From Hydrogenophaga taeniospiralis (GTDB lineage Bacteria > Pseudomonadota > Gammaproteobacteria > Burkholderiales > Burkholderiaceae_C): a stretch of 64,000 nucleotides of DNA. A model generated the notes under the pieces. The model had not been told where the DNA came from. It searched no databases and worked only from the letters and a program-made list of their open reading frames with translations. Location of the stretch: the NCBI RefSeq assembly GCF_020510445.1, contig NZ_JAHBAG010000001.1:2642501-2706500 (forward strand). Direction: 5' to 3'. The first letter of the stretch is position 1; each line of letters begins with the position of its first letter. Shown in pieces: positions 38,307 to 47,914 of this stretch. Both the position numbers and the translations under genes were made by a program.

Positions 38307-39470
38307 TCACAGCACCTGCCGCTGGGCGTAGCCCGTCATCTCCAGGTAGCCCCGGCCCACGCGCTGGCCGTCGCTGTCGAACAGGTCCGACAGGCCTTCC
38401 CAGTACACCGTTCCGGTGCCCTGGCGGCTGTCGAGTTCCTGTGGGTCGATCACGGCCTTGATGGTGTAGACCTCTGCCGGCGTGCGAAGGCGCCACTCCA
38501 CCGGGTAGTGCGCGCGGGTGCGCGGGCTGCTCCAGAAGCGCTGCGGCGCCCAGTCGAGATCGTCGGGGTGAAAGCGCTGGATGTCGGTCGGGCTGTGTGC
38601 GCTGGCGGCGCTGCGCACCGAGCCGCCCGCCCAGAGCGGGCTGCCGTCCTGGCGGCGCAGCTGGAAGGCGGTGAGGCAGTCGCCGTTGAACAGGTTCATG
38701 CCGATCCAGTCCCAGCCCACGGCCTCGGGGTGCAGGATGGCTTCGCTCCACTCGTGGTCCAGCCAGGCGCGGCCCTGCACGATCTCGAACGCTTGCCCGC
38801 GCACGGCCAGTCTGCCGCGCACCGTGAGCTGTGGGTGGCTGACGTAGAAGCTGGCCTGTTCGGGCTGCGGGCCTTTGCGCGAAAAGCCCGCATCGCCCTG
38901 CAGCAGGATGGCCTGGGTGGGCGTGGCGGTGAGCTCGATGCGGATGTCGTCACCCGCGATCGCCGTGGCGTAGCCGCCGTCGGGCTGGCGCGCGATGAAC
39001 CAATCGCGCAGCACCACCTGGGTGTCTTGCTCGCGGGCGAACACGCCACGCGCCGGGTCGGCAGGGGCATGGCCGTTCCAGCGCGCGATGCGCTGGTCGT
39101 GCCAGAGCCGGCCGCCCTGCACGTCGGTGATGGCGGCGTGGGCAAACAGCAGTTGGCGGGCCGCGAGCCGGCTCTGCAGCGGTTGCGCCGCATCGACCCG
39201 GCTGCGGAAGAACGTGACCTGGACGCCGAAGGGGCGCCCGGCGGCGTCCTGCGCGTGGCCGGTGAGGTACCACCACTCGGTGCGGGTGTCGTTGTGCGTG
39301 CCGTGGTCGCGTGGGAATCGGAGGGCGCGCGGGCTGAGCATCCGTGGCGCCGCCGGGGCCTGGGCCCACGCCGGGTCGCCCAGCCAGGGCGCGGCCAGCA
39401 GGCCGCTGCCGGCCAGGAGCAGGCTGCGGCGCGCCAGGCCATCGGCCGGTGAAAGGGTGGGGCGTTGCAT
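38307..39470 (-). CDS. Tat-exported lipocalin-like (CrtC/AttH) protein
   Basis: 387-aa protein with a Tat-type signal (ARRSLLLAGSGLLAAPWLGDPAWA) and the AttH/CrtC-like domain (HGTHNDTRTEWWYLTGH near residue 55, WLDHEWSEAILHPEAVGWDWIG near 265). In carotenoid producers this family includes hydroxyneurosporene hydratase, but no carotenoid genes are here, and the linked ABC permease points to envelope lipid or lipoprotein handling. Its start lies 5 bases after the permease stop. Confidence 0.85.
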   Translation of the reverse strand: MQRPTLSPADGLARRSLLLAGSGLLAAPWLGDPAWAQAPAAPRMLSPRALRFPRDHGTHNDTRTEWWYLTGHAQDAAGRPFGVQVTFFRSRVDAAQPLQSRLAARQLLFAHAAITDVQGGRLWHDQRIARWNGHAPADPARGVFAREQDTQVVLRDWFIARQPDGGYATAIAGDDIRIELTATPTQAILLQGDAGFSRKGPQPEQASFYVSHPQLTVRGRLAVRGQAFEIVQGRAWLDHEWSEAILHPEAVGWDWIGMNLFNGDCLTAFQLRRQDGSPLWAGGSVRSAASAHSPTDIQRFHPDDLDWAPQRFWSSPRTRAHYPVEWRLRTPAEVYTIKAVIDPQELDSRQGTGTVYWEGLSDLFDSDGQRVGRGYLEMTGYAQRQVL

Positions 39471-39475
39471 GGGGT

Positions 39476-42082
39476 TCACCAGTCTTCCTTCACCGCCTGC
39501 ACCGCGTCGCGGCTGGCGGCGGCGCGCCCGGCCAGCCAGGCCGTGGCCGTGCCGGCCAGCACCACGGCGGCGCACAGCGCGAGCAGCCGCGCCCAGGGCA
39601 GGGCGAGGTCCATGGTCCAGTGGAAGCTCTGCGGGTTGACCACGTGCACCAGCACCACGCTCACCGCCAGGCCCAGCGCGAGGCCGGCGAGCGCGCCCAG
39701 CACCGTCCAGGCCAGGCCTTCGAGGGCCACCACGCCCAGGATCTGCGCCCGTGTGAGGCCCAGGTGCGCGAGCAGGCCAAACTCGCGCCGCCGCGCCAGC
39801 ACCTGCGCGCTGAAGCTGGCCGCCACGCCGAACAGGCCGATGGCGATGGCGACCGCCTGCAGCCAGTAGGTGACGGCGAAGCTGCGGTCGAAGATGCGCA
39901 GCGACACGGCGCGGATCTGGCCGGCCGAGGCGAATTCGATCAGGCCGCCGGCGCCCAGGGCTTCGGCGCGCTCGCGGATGCGTTCGCGCAGCGCTTCCTC
40001 GTCGGCACCGGGTGCCAGATGCACCGCCAGATCGTTCACGCTCGCATCGCCCGAGAGGCGCACGAAATGCACGCGGTCCATCACCACGCTGCCGTGCTGG
40101 CGCGCGTAGTCGCGCCAGACGCCGGCCACGAAGAAGCGCGTGTTCCGGGCGCGTTCCGCCGGAAAAGCCAGCGCCAGCGCGGGCAACCAGCCGCCCGGGC
40201 GCGCGCCGTGCAGATCGAGCATGGCCTCGCTCACGTACACCGGCACCACCGTCTCGCCCGCGGCCACCGCGGGCAGGGGCAGCGGGTTGCCCACCAGCGG
40301 CAGTGTCTGCCCCGCGCCGGGCGCACCGCCCACGGACAGGGGGCGCGCCAGCAGCGTCACCGGGGGCCGCGCGGCGTCCATCTGGAGCAGGGTGGCGCGC
40401 AGGGGATCGACCCGCGCCACGCCGGGCAGCGCGCCCACCGCCTGCACGAAATCGGGCGGCAGGGTGTTGCCCTCGCCCACGCTGCTGCTGCCCGCGCGCA
40501 CGTAGAGCTGCGCGGGCAGCACGCCGTCGAGCCACTGCGTGACCGAATCGCGAAAGCTCGCCACCATCACCGTGAGCGCCACCGACAGCGCCAGGCTCGC
40601 GACCACGCCGCTGGTGGCCACGGCCGCGGTTTCGCGCAGGCGCCGCGAGCGCTCCACCGCCAGCAGCGGCAGGGCGTGGCGCGCCACCAGCGGCGCCAGC
40701 CGGTGCAGCAGCGCGCCCACGGCCAGCGGCAGCGCGGCGATGCCGCCCACCAGCAGCAGGCCCACCGACACATAGGCCGCCAGCGGCACGCCCCCCACCG
40801 GCGGCGCCCAGGCCAGCACCGCGGCCAGCACCATCAGGGCCAGCGCCCCGCCGTGGTGTCTGGCGCCGCTCGTGCCGGCACCGCCCAGCCCCTTGAGCGC
40901 GAGCGCCGGGGCCATGCGCGCCATGGCGCGCGCCGGCCACCAGCCGCCCGCCAGCGCGGCCGCCACACCCAGGGCGCCGTAGAGCAGGGCGGCCGGCGCG
41001 CTCCATTGCAGGGGCGGCGCCACGCCGGAAAAATAACCACCGCCCAGATCACCGCCGAGCACGCGCAGCGCCAGCGCGGCCAGGGCCGTGCCCAGTGCCA
41101 CGCCAAGCATGCTGCCCAGCAGACCGAGCAGGGCCGATTCGGTCAGCACCAGGCGCAGCCGCTCGTTGGCCGACAGGCCCAGCACACCGAGCAGGGCGAA
41201 CTGCTGCTGGCGCCGCGCGACCGACAGCGAGAGCACGGAGAACACCAGGAACGCGCCGGTGAACAGCGCCACCAGCGCCAGCACCGTGAGGTTGACCCGG
41301 TAGGCGCGCGAGAGGTTGCTGGCGCGCTCGCCGGTCTGCTCGGGGCGCTGCGCGATCACCGTGGCCGGCAGTGCCAGCGCGTCCAGCAGGGCCTCGGGCC
41401 GGGTGCCGGCCTTCAGCCGCAGGTCGATGCGGCTGAGCGCGCCCAGCCGGCCCATCAGCGCCTGCGCGGCGGCCACGTCCATCACCAGCAGGGGCGCGCC
41501 GGGCGCGTTCACGCCGCCGGCCACCCGCACGGTGGTCAGGCTCAGCCCGCTCTGGATTCGAAGCTGTGTGGGCGCCGCGCCCGCGGCCACCAGGGCCTGG
41601 CGCGCGGCCGGGTTGAGGAACACCGCGTCGGGCGCGAAGATGTCCAGCCGGCGGGGTGGGGCGCTGCCCTCGCCGTCGGCGGACTCGGTGGGGTTCCGGG
41701 GCATGGGCAGCAGCGCGGGCGACACCCCGGCCACCGTGAGCGCGTCCACGCCCACCAGCTTCACCGCCACCGGCCCGCCGCCCGGGGCCTGCGCGGTCGT
41801 CGGTAACTCCAGCACCGGGCTGGCCAGCGCCACGCCGGGCTGTGCGGCCACACGCTCCAGCAGCTCGTCGGGCAGCATGCCCTGGCGCGCGCGCAGGCTC
41901 AGGTCGGGCTGGCCGTTGACCGAACTCACCGCACCGGCGAACTCGGCCAGCGCCGAGGCGTTGATGAGCTGCACCGCGAAGGCCAGCGCCACGCCCAGCG
42001 TCACGGCCAGCACCGCCAGCGCATTGCGCCAGGGGTGGTGGCGCAGTTCCTGCCAGGAGTAGGTGGTGAGCAGTTCGCGCAT
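39476..42082 (-). CDS. FtsX-family ABC transporter permease (868 aa)
   Basis: Permease with an N-terminal membrane segment (LAVLAVTLGVALAFAVQLI), a periplasmic domain, membrane clusters near residues 265-400 and 440-500, a second periplasmic domain, and C-terminal FtsX helices (FGLLAHLGLTRAQILGVVAL, LLALCAAVVLAGTATAWLAG). This type is usually encoded next to a LolD-like ATPase, which is missing here; only the lipocalin-like gene follows. AAGG lies before ATG 42082. Confidence 0.87.
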   Translation of the reverse strand: MRELLTTYSWQELRHHPWRNALAVLAVTLGVALAFAVQLINASALAEFAGAVSSVNGQPDLSLRARQGMLPDELLERVAAQPGVALASPVLELPTTAQAPGGGPVAVKLVGVDALTVAGVSPALLPMPRNPTESADGEGSAPPRRLDIFAPDAVFLNPAARQALVAAGAAPTQLRIQSGLSLTTVRVAGGVNAPGAPLLVMDVAAAQALMGRLGALSRIDLRLKAGTRPEALLDALALPATVIAQRPEQTGERASNLSRAYRVNLTVLALVALFTGAFLVFSVLSLSVARRQQQFALLGVLGLSANERLRLVLTESALLGLLGSMLGVALGTALAALALRVLGGDLGGGYFSGVAPPLQWSAPAALLYGALGVAAALAGGWWPARAMARMAPALALKGLGGAGTSGARHHGGALALMVLAAVLAWAPPVGGVPLAAYVSVGLLLVGGIAALPLAVGALLHRLAPLVARHALPLLAVERSRRLRETAAVATSGVVASLALSVALTVMVASFRDSVTQWLDGVLPAQLYVRAGSSSVGEGNTLPPDFVQAVGALPGVARVDPLRATLLQMDAARPPVTLLARPLSVGGAPGAGQTLPLVGNPLPLPAVAAGETVVPVYVSEAMLDLHGARPGGWLPALALAFPAERARNTRFFVAGVWRDYARQHGSVVMDRVHFVRLSGDASVNDLAVHLAPGADEEALRERIRERAEALGAGGLIEFASAGQIRAVSLRIFDRSFAVTYWLQAVAIAIGLFGVAASFSAQVLARRREFGLLAHLGLTRAQILGVVALEGLAWTVLGALAGLALGLAVSVVLVHVVNPQSFHWTMDLALPWARLLALCAAVVLAGTATAWLAGRAAASRDAVQAVKEDW

Positions 42083-42209
42083 CGGGCCTTGAGCTTACGG
42101 CAAGGCGCACTGGCGCATGCGCGAATCCATCCCATCCGCCCTCCCTCGGCGGGTGTTTGCTTTGCACGCTGGGGCGGCTGGCTTGGGACCGGTCGCCCCG
42201 TTCAGGTGC

Positions 42210-42575
42210 TCAGTGCCCGGTGGCCTTGTGCCACCAGTCGTTGTATTCGCTGTCGGTCGTCAGGGTCCAGAGCGCCAGCGCGAAGATCACCACGCCCGTG
42301 ACCACCGCCGTGAGCATGGCGGCTTCCATGGCGGCGAACCCCAGCAGCCAGGGCGATGCGACCAGCCACACCGCCAGACCACCCTCGGTCCATTCTTCCC
42401 AGGCCCGTGGCACGAAGATCGCGCCCAGCGCAGCGGCGACGAGAGCCATCCCGACGATGACCGCGTTCCACATGGCCGCGGAGCTGTCCTGGTAGCCCAT
42501 CAGCCAGGGCGATACCACCAGCCAGACGCCGAGGACGGCGTTGACCGCGTCGGTCCAGTGTTTCAGGGGTTTCAT
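42210..42575 (-). CDS. SPW-repeat membrane protein
   Basis: 121-aa protein with four membrane helices in two repeats, each containing the SPW signature (LVVSPWLMGY and LVASPWLLGF). AGGAGG precedes ATG 42575. SPW proteins are small inner membrane proteins without known activity. The in-frame extension to 42725 is noncoding in character. Confidence 0.88.
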   Translation of the reverse strand: MKPLKHWTDAVNAVLGVWLVVSPWLMGYQDSSAAMWNAVIVGMALVAAALGAIFVPRAWEEWTEGGLAVWLVASPWLLGFAAMEAAMLTAVVTGVVIFALALWTLTTDSEYNDWWHKATGH

Positions 42576-42798
42576 GGCATGTACCTCCTGCAGCAGGAAA
42601 ACAACCCGGCTGCACGGGTTTTGAGACTGCGCCGGGGTGGTTTGTTCCGTGCCCGGCGTGTGCTGGCGCACATGGCCCGAAGCTTGCGTGCGCGTAAGAT
42701 GGTCCTTTGGTTTTTCTGACGACATTCACCGTTTTGCGGCGCGTGCGCGCCAGTGGCCCGTCCCGGGCCCACAGCCTCTTTTTTTCACGGTGATCCCC

Positions 42799-43695
42799 AT
42801 GGTCCGCATCCACCTCGCCATCGATCTGCAGTACGCGATCCACCCGCCGTCCGCCGACTTCATCTTCAACGTCCAGGCCGCCCATTCGCCCCAGCAGAAG
42901 GTGGTGTGGGAAGAGCTCCAGGTGAGCCAGCCCGTGCCCTTGGTCATGCACACCGACCCGGCCACCCGCAGCCGCACGCTGCGCCTGAGCGCCGGGCCGG
43001 GCCCGCTGCAGCTGCGCTACCGCGCCACGCTCGACATCACGCACCACGTGGCACAGCCCGACTCGGTGTTCGAAACCCCGGTGGCCCAGCTGCCCCCCGA
43101 GGCGCTGATCTACCTCTACCCCAGCCGCTACTGCCAGTCGGACTGCGTGACCGCCATGGCGAACAACCTGTTTGGCCAGCTGCCGCAGGGCTACCGCCGC
43201 GTGGAGGCCATCAAGCAGTGGGTGCAGAGCCAGGTCAGATTCGAGTCGAACAGCAGCAACTCCATGACCTCGGCGCTGGACACGCTCAACGACCACAAGG
43301 GCGTGTGCCGCGATTTCGCGCACCTCATGATCACCCTGTGCCGCGCGCTCAACATCCCCGCGCGTTTCACCACCGCGATCGACTTTGGCGCCGACCCGGC
43401 GCTGGGCCCGACCGACTTCCACGCCTACGTTGAGGTCTACCTCGGCCACCGCTGGTACCTGTTCGACCCCTCGGGCACCGCCATCCCCATGGGCTTCGTG
43501 CGCATCGGCACCGGGCGCGACGCCGCCGACGCCTCGTTCGCCACCATCTTCGGCGGCGTGGTGGCGCAGGCGCCGCGCATCGACATCTCGGCCCAGGTGA
43601 ACCCGCAAAACGGCTGGCTGATGCCGGTGCACCGCGCCGAGGCCCTGTCCACCGACTCGGCGTTCACCTGGAACATGGTGGACGTGGCGGGCTGA
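42799..43695 (+). CDS. transglutaminase-like cysteine protease-fold protein
   Basis: 298-aa protein with an N-terminal beta domain and a transglutaminase core carrying the triad Cys170 (GVCRDFAH), His208 (DFHAYVEVY) and Asp223 (LFDPSG). No signal peptide. Bacterial members are thought to act as peptidases or amidases, often near glutamate-ligase genes, which are absent here; the substrate is unknown. Confidence 0.9.
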   Translation: MVRIHLAIDLQYAIHPPSADFIFNVQAAHSPQQKVVWEELQVSQPVPLVMHTDPATRSRTLRLSAGPGPLQLRYRATLDITHHVAQPDSVFETPVAQLPPEALIYLYPSRYCQSDCVTAMANNLFGQLPQGYRRVEAIKQWVQSQVRFESNSSNSMTSALDTLNDHKGVCRDFAHLMITLCRALNIPARFTTAIDFGADPALGPTDFHAYVEVYLGHRWYLFDPSGTAIPMGFVRIGTGRDAADASFATIFGGVVAQAPRIDISAQVNPQNGWLMPVHRAEALSTDSAFTWNMVDVAG

Positions 43696-43804
43696 GGGCC
43701 GCCAGGGCGTTGGCCCCCTGGCGCGGGCGGGGCGCCGCTGGCCTCGCCCGCGCGGCCTGTGGCCTAATAGAGGGGTTTTCAACCAATTTCTGTCTGGATC
43801 CGAC

Positions 43805-43975
43805 ATGGGCAACAAAATCGTCACCGAAGCCGACCGCAAAGCCACCCCCCGTCCCAAGCCCATTGCTGGCGTCTCCCTGGCCACCCCTGGCCGTGGCCAA
43901 CGTGTCAGCCTGGAACGTGGCGTGGCCACGCGCAGCAAGAAAAACCCGGGCAAGCGCTCGAAGAAGGGCGGCTGA
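43805..43975 (+). CDS. small basic hypothetical protein (56 aa)
   Basis: ATG 43805 to TGA 43975. The product is strongly basic (NKIVTEADRKATPRPKPIAG, ending SKKNPGKRSKKGG) with no hydrophobic segment, which suggests nucleic-acid or ribosome contact; inference. A strong hairpin terminator begins 27 bases after the stop. The composition and terminator support a real gene despite its size. Confidence 0.65.
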   Translation: MGNKIVTEADRKATPRPKPIAGVSLATPGRGQRVSLERGVATRSKKNPGKRSKKGG

Positions 43976-44001
43976 CCCGTACCGATCGCCCCCGCGGCGG
44001 T

Positions 44002-44038
44002 CCCACAAAAAAGGCCCTTGCAGGGCCTTTTTTGTGGG
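44002..44038. terminator. bidirectional hairpin terminator
   Basis: A 16-bp perfect stem (44002-44017 with 44023-44038) with an A6 run on one arm and T6 on the other and a 5-base loop, between the convergent 56-aa gene and the methyltransferase gene. Confidence 0.88.
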
Positions 44039-44094
44039 CGGGCGCCAGTGGGCCGGTGGCTCAGCCTCCCGGCGCTCGGCACCTGTCCGCGGTT

Positions 44095-44757
44095 TCAGCG
44101 CGCGAACGTGAGGAAGCGCCCTTTGTAGGTTTCGCCGGTTTCCAGCGTTCGGTCGGCGGCCTGCATGTTCAGCCCGTAACCCAGCGCCGCCATCTCGCGG
44201 CAGAAGGCGCTGCGGTTGCCGCGGTCCGGGTCCACGATGATGACTTCAGCGCCCGCGCTGGCGTGCTGGTCGATGAAGCGCGCGAGCTGGGCCGGTTGCT
44301 GGCGTTCGTAGAGCACGTCGCTGCCGATGATGAGGTCGAAGCGGCCCAGGCCGCTGGCGCCGTTGGCATCGTCCAGCGCCCAGTTACCCGGCTGGTAGGG
44401 CAGCGGGCCCAGGCCGTTGGCCAGCAGGTTTTCGTGCAGGAAGGCCTCGGTCAGCGGGTGCCAGTCGGTCACGGTCACGTCGCCCGCGCGGCGGTGGATC
44501 ACCAGGCTGGCCAGGGCCAGGCCGGCACCGATCTCCAGGATACGTTTGCCCTCGATGGCGTGGCTGTGCATGGCCAGCGCCAGCACACGTGCCGAGGGCC
44601 AGACCTGGCCAAACAGCGGCCATCCCGAAGCGCCCATGCCCGCGTCTTCGGCACTGCCGTGCGGGTCAGCGTATTGCTGGTTGTCGAGCAGGGAGCGCAC
44701 GGCGTAGTCCAGGCCGCCGATGGTGACCGTCTGGTGTCGGACTTCGTAGCCGGGCAT
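44095..44757 (-). CDS. class I SAM methyltransferase (protein lysine methyltransferase-like)
   Basis: 220-aa methyltransferase of the Methyltransf_16/METTL-like group: GWPLFGQVWPSARVLA, motif I LEIGAGLALAS, TVTDWHPL, motif II DLIIGSDVLYE and VIIVDPDRGNRSAF. Such proteins modify lysines on proteins in some cases; the target is unknown. It diverges from the thiamin riboswitch region. Confidence 0.83.
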   Translation of the reverse strand: MPGYEVRHQTVTIGGLDYAVRSLLDNQQYADPHGSAEDAGMGASGWPLFGQVWPSARVLALAMHSHAIEGKRILEIGAGLALASLVIHRRAGDVTVTDWHPLTEAFLHENLLANGLGPLPYQPGNWALDDANGASGLGRFDLIIGSDVLYERQQPAQLARFIDQHASAGAEVIIVDPDRGNRSAFCREMAALGYGLNMQAADRTLETGETYKGRFLTFAR

Positions 44758-44952
44758 GCGGTGTTCTTTTCATGGTGGGTGGGCGGTGTGAAACGGTTCT
44801 GATCGAACGGGCACAGCGCTTCCATGGGAACCATGGGCAGGGGCATGCGGGGCCGAGGAGGCAATCTCGCGGGTGGGCCGCCGTGGTTGCGGGCCCAGGC
44901 CACGGTAACACAGGGCTGCGCGAAGCACAGGGCGGGGTCTACAATTTGCAGC

Positions 44953-45042
44953 TTCACCGGGGGTGCCGGGCCCACCGCACAGCGGGCCACGGCTGAGAAA
45001 TACCCCTCTCACCTGATCTGGATCGTGCCAGCGTAGGGAGCG
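44953..45042 (+). promoter_or_regulatory. TPP (thiamin pyrophosphate) riboswitch, THI element
   Basis: Shows the conserved blocks of the TPP aptamer in order: GGGGGTGCC, then ACGGCTGAGAAATACCCC, then ACCTGATCTGGAT, then TGCCAGCGTAGGGAG. It precedes thiB by about 80 bases, in which I see no clear T-run terminator, so control may act on translation or by Rho. Confidence 0.93.
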
Positions 45043-45123
45043 TGAGCAGCCGGCCGCCGATGTGTGCGTTGCCGTCCCTGTCAGACGCTTTCCCTGGCGT
45101 TCTTTTTGACAAGGCGGCTTCCC

Positions 45124-46194
45124 ATGCAACGGCGTTTTTTTTCGGCAGCACTGGTTTCGGTTTCCCTCGCGGCGCTGGGCGCTTCGCCCTCGGTCTGGGC
45201 ACAGGCGGTGCCGCTGCGTGTGCTCACCCACAGCTCGTTCGACCTGCCCAAGGAGCTGCTGGCGCAGTTCGAGAAAGACGCGGGCGTGAAGCTGCAGATC
45301 GTCAAGGCCGGTGACGCCGGCGAGATGGTCAACAAGCTGATCCTCACCAAGGCCCGGCCCATCGCCGACGTGGTCTACGGCATCGACAACACCTTGCTGC
45401 CGCGCGCCGTGGCCGCGAAGGTGCTCGACGCCTACACCGGCCCCGCCGCCCAGCGCGCCTCGGCCGCGGCCATGGCCGAGGGCGCCGACCAGACCGGCGT
45501 GGTCTCGGGTGTGGTGCCGGTGGACTACGGTTTCGTGAACCTCAACATCGACAAGGCCTGGTTCGCTCAAAAGGGCCTGGCGCTGCCGACCTCGCTCGAC
45601 GATCTGGCCAAGCCCGCCTACGCCAAACTGCTCGTGGTGCAGAACCCGGCCACCTCCAGCCCCGGCCAGGCCTTCGTGTTCGCCACCATCGCCGGCCTGG
45701 GCGAAGAGGCGGCGTTCACCTGGTGGGGCCAGATGCGCGCCAACGGCGTGAAGGTGGTCAAGGGCTGGACCGAGGCCTACTACACCGAGTTCACGCGCAA
45801 CGGCGGCACGCGGCCCATCGTCGTCAGCTACGCCAGCAGCCCGGCGGCCGAGGTGTTCTACGCCAAGGAAAAACTCAGCGTTTCGCCCACCACCAACCTG
45901 TTCTTCAAGGGCGGCGTGTTCCGCCAGGTCGAGGGGGTGGCGCTGGTCAAGGGTGGCAACCCGGCCGCGCGCGACGCCGCCGGCAAGTTCATCGAGTTCC
46001 TGCGCTCGGCCCCGGCCCAGCAGGCGCTGCAGACCACGATGTGGATGTTCCCGGCCGAAGCTGGGGCCGCGCGCGTGGAGGTGATGAAGCAACACGCGAG
46101 CGAACCCACCGCGTTTGACAACCCGGGTGTCACCGACATGAACAGCAAAGGCAAGGCCTGGCTGCAGCGCTGGACCAAGGTGGTGTTGAAGTGA
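45124..46194 (+). CDS. thiB: thiamin ABC transporter substrate-binding protein
   Basis: 356-aa periplasmic binding protein. Signal peptide (FFSAALVSVSLAALGASPSVWA), then PLRVLTHSSFDLPKELLAQF, KLILTKARPIADVVYGIDN, PVDYGFVNLNID and the GGVFRQVEGVALVKGG closing region. The TPP riboswitch upstream and the permease and ATPase downstream identify it as ThiB rather than a general iron-type binding protein, which it resembles in fold. ATG 45124 precedes the signal peptide. Confidence 0.93.
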   Translation: MQRRFFSAALVSVSLAALGASPSVWAQAVPLRVLTHSSFDLPKELLAQFEKDAGVKLQIVKAGDAGEMVNKLILTKARPIADVVYGIDNTLLPRAVAAKVLDAYTGPAAQRASAAAMAEGADQTGVVSGVVPVDYGFVNLNIDKAWFAQKGLALPTSLDDLAKPAYAKLLVVQNPATSSPGQAFVFATIAGLGEEAAFTWWGQMRANGVKVVKGWTEAYYTEFTRNGGTRPIVVSYASSPAAEVFYAKEKLSVSPTTNLFFKGGVFRQVEGVALVKGGNPAARDAAGKFIEFLRSAPAQQALQTTMWMFPAEAGAARVEVMKQHASEPTAFDNPGVTDMNSKGKAWLQRWTKVVLK

Positions 46195-46270
46195 CCCCCC
46201 TGCGCCGCTGTGCGGCTTCCCCCCTGGTGGGGGCCCGTGCTCCGGCCGAGCGCCTGGGTTCAGTGCATTC

Positions 46271-47914
46271 ATGCATGGATTGAGATCCCGCCACCTGCTG
46301 CCCGCGCTGCCGCTGGTCTTTCTGGCGCTGCTGCTGGTGGCGCCGGTGGTGCGGCTGCTGGTCGAAGGGCTGGGCGGGGGCGAATGGTCGGGTGACGAGC
46401 CGCTGCGCTGGCTCGACGTCTGGCAGGACGACTTCCTGCGCTGGCGGGTGTTGTGGTCCCTGGCCCAGGCGGCGATCACCTGCGCACTGGCTCTGGCGCT
46501 GGGCCTGCCGGTGGCCTGGGTGCTGGCGCGGCTGGCGTTCCGGGGCCGCTCGCTGGTGCTGCGCCTGTTGATGCTGCCCTTCGTGGTGCCCACGCTGGTG
46601 GCCGCGCTGGGCGTGCTGGCGCTCTGGGGGCCGCGTGGCCTGCTTGGCGCGCCGCTGGCCGGGGCCGGCATCGAACTGGTGGACACGCCCTGGCTGCTGC
46701 TCTACGGCAACCTGTTTTTCAACCTCTGCGTGGTGGTGCGTGCCGGCGTGGACGCGCTGGAGCAGGTGAGCGCGCCGCGCGTGGCTGCCGCGCGCACGCT
46801 GGGCGCCACGCCCTGGCGCGCCTTCTGGCGCGTGGAGTGGCCGGCGATCGCGCCCTGGCTGGCCTCGGCGCTGTGTCTGGTGTTCCTCTATTGCTTCGCC
46901 GGCTTCGGCCTCGCGCTGATCCTGGGCGGGCAGCGCTACGCCACGGTCGAGGTCGAGATCTACACCCTGGTGGCGCACGAGCTGGCGCTGGGCCAGGCCA
47001 GCGTGCTCGCGGTCTGGATGCTGCTGCTGACCGGCGCCGTGGCGCTGGCCTACGCCTGGATCGAAAAGCGGCTCGCGGCGCCCGGCCGCGTATCGCCCAT
47101 CGCACGCCAGCGTCCGCGTGGTCTGGGCCAATGGGCGGCGGTGGGCGCCGCGCTGCTGGTGTTGTTCGTCGTGTGCGCGGCGCCGTTGCTGGCCATCGTG
47201 TGGCGCGCGGCGCAGGCGTTGCTGGGTGGGCAGGGCATGGTCGTGCTGCTCGAAGCCGACACGCGGGCGGCCCTGTGGAACACGCTGCGTTTCACCGCCA
47301 TGGCGCTGACCCTGGCCACGGCGCTCGGCCTCACCCACGCGCTCGCGGTGCGTGCGCTGGACGTGGCGAGCCTGCAGCGCCACGCCAGAGAAGCGCGCGG
47401 TGCGCTGGCGCTGGCCTGGCGCGCCGCCGCCTTCCTGCCGTTCGTGGTGTCGCCGGTCACGGTCGCCTTCGGCCTGCTGCTGCTCTACCCGGACTGGACC
47501 GCCAGCCTGGCCCTGCTGGTTTCGGCCTACGCCTTGCTGGCCTATCCCTTCGTGGCCAAGTCGCTCACCGCCGCGCTCGACAGCCTGCCCGCGAGCTACG
47601 CGCAGGCCGCGGCCACGCTGGGCGCGCGGCCGTGGCGCGTGTTCCTGCGGGTCACGCTGCCGCTGGTGGCGCCCGCACTGCGCCGTGGCATGGCCTTCGC
47701 CGCCGCCACCGCGCTGGGCGAGTTCGCCGTCACGCTGTTTCTCTCGCGGCCCGAATGGACCACGCTCACGACGCTGATCTACCAGCACCTGGGCCGCCCC
47801 GGCGCCGCCAACCTGGACGCCGCGCTGGTGCTCGCCTGCGTGCTGATGGGGCTGGCGCTGGCCGCGTTCACGCTGCTCGAAGGTCGACCCAGAGACAATG
47901 CCCCCCATGCTTGA
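46271..47914 (+). CDS. thiP: thiamin ABC transporter permease
   Basis: 547-aa permease with two homologous six-helix halves. EAA-type loops are visible in each: GATPWRAFWRVEWPAIAPWL (near residues 180-200) and GARPWRVFLRVTLPLVAPAL (near 455-475). It takes thiamin from ThiB and passes it across the inner membrane. The 76-base gap from thiB contains a short C/G-rich stretch. The stop overlaps the ThiQ start region by 8 to 17 bases. Confidence 0.93.
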   Translation: MHGLRSRHLLPALPLVFLALLLVAPVVRLLVEGLGGGEWSGDEPLRWLDVWQDDFLRWRVLWSLAQAAITCALALALGLPVAWVLARLAFRGRSLVLRLLMLPFVVPTLVAALGVLALWGPRGLLGAPLAGAGIELVDTPWLLLYGNLFFNLCVVVRAGVDALEQVSAPRVAAARTLGATPWRAFWRVEWPAIAPWLASALCLVFLYCFAGFGLALILGGQRYATVEVEIYTLVAHELALGQASVLAVWMLLLTGAVALAYAWIEKRLAAPGRVSPIARQRPRGLGQWAAVGAALLVLFVVCAAPLLAIVWRAAQALLGGQGMVVLLEADTRAALWNTLRFTAMALTLATALGLTHALAVRALDVASLQRHAREARGALALAWRAAAFLPFVVSPVTVAFGLLLLYPDWTASLALLVSAYALLAYPFVAKSLTAALDSLPASYAQAAATLGARPWRVFLRVTLPLVAPALRRGMAFAAATALGEFAVTLFLSRPEWTTLTTLIYQHLGRPGAANLDAALVLACVLMGLALAAFTLLEGRPRDNAPHA

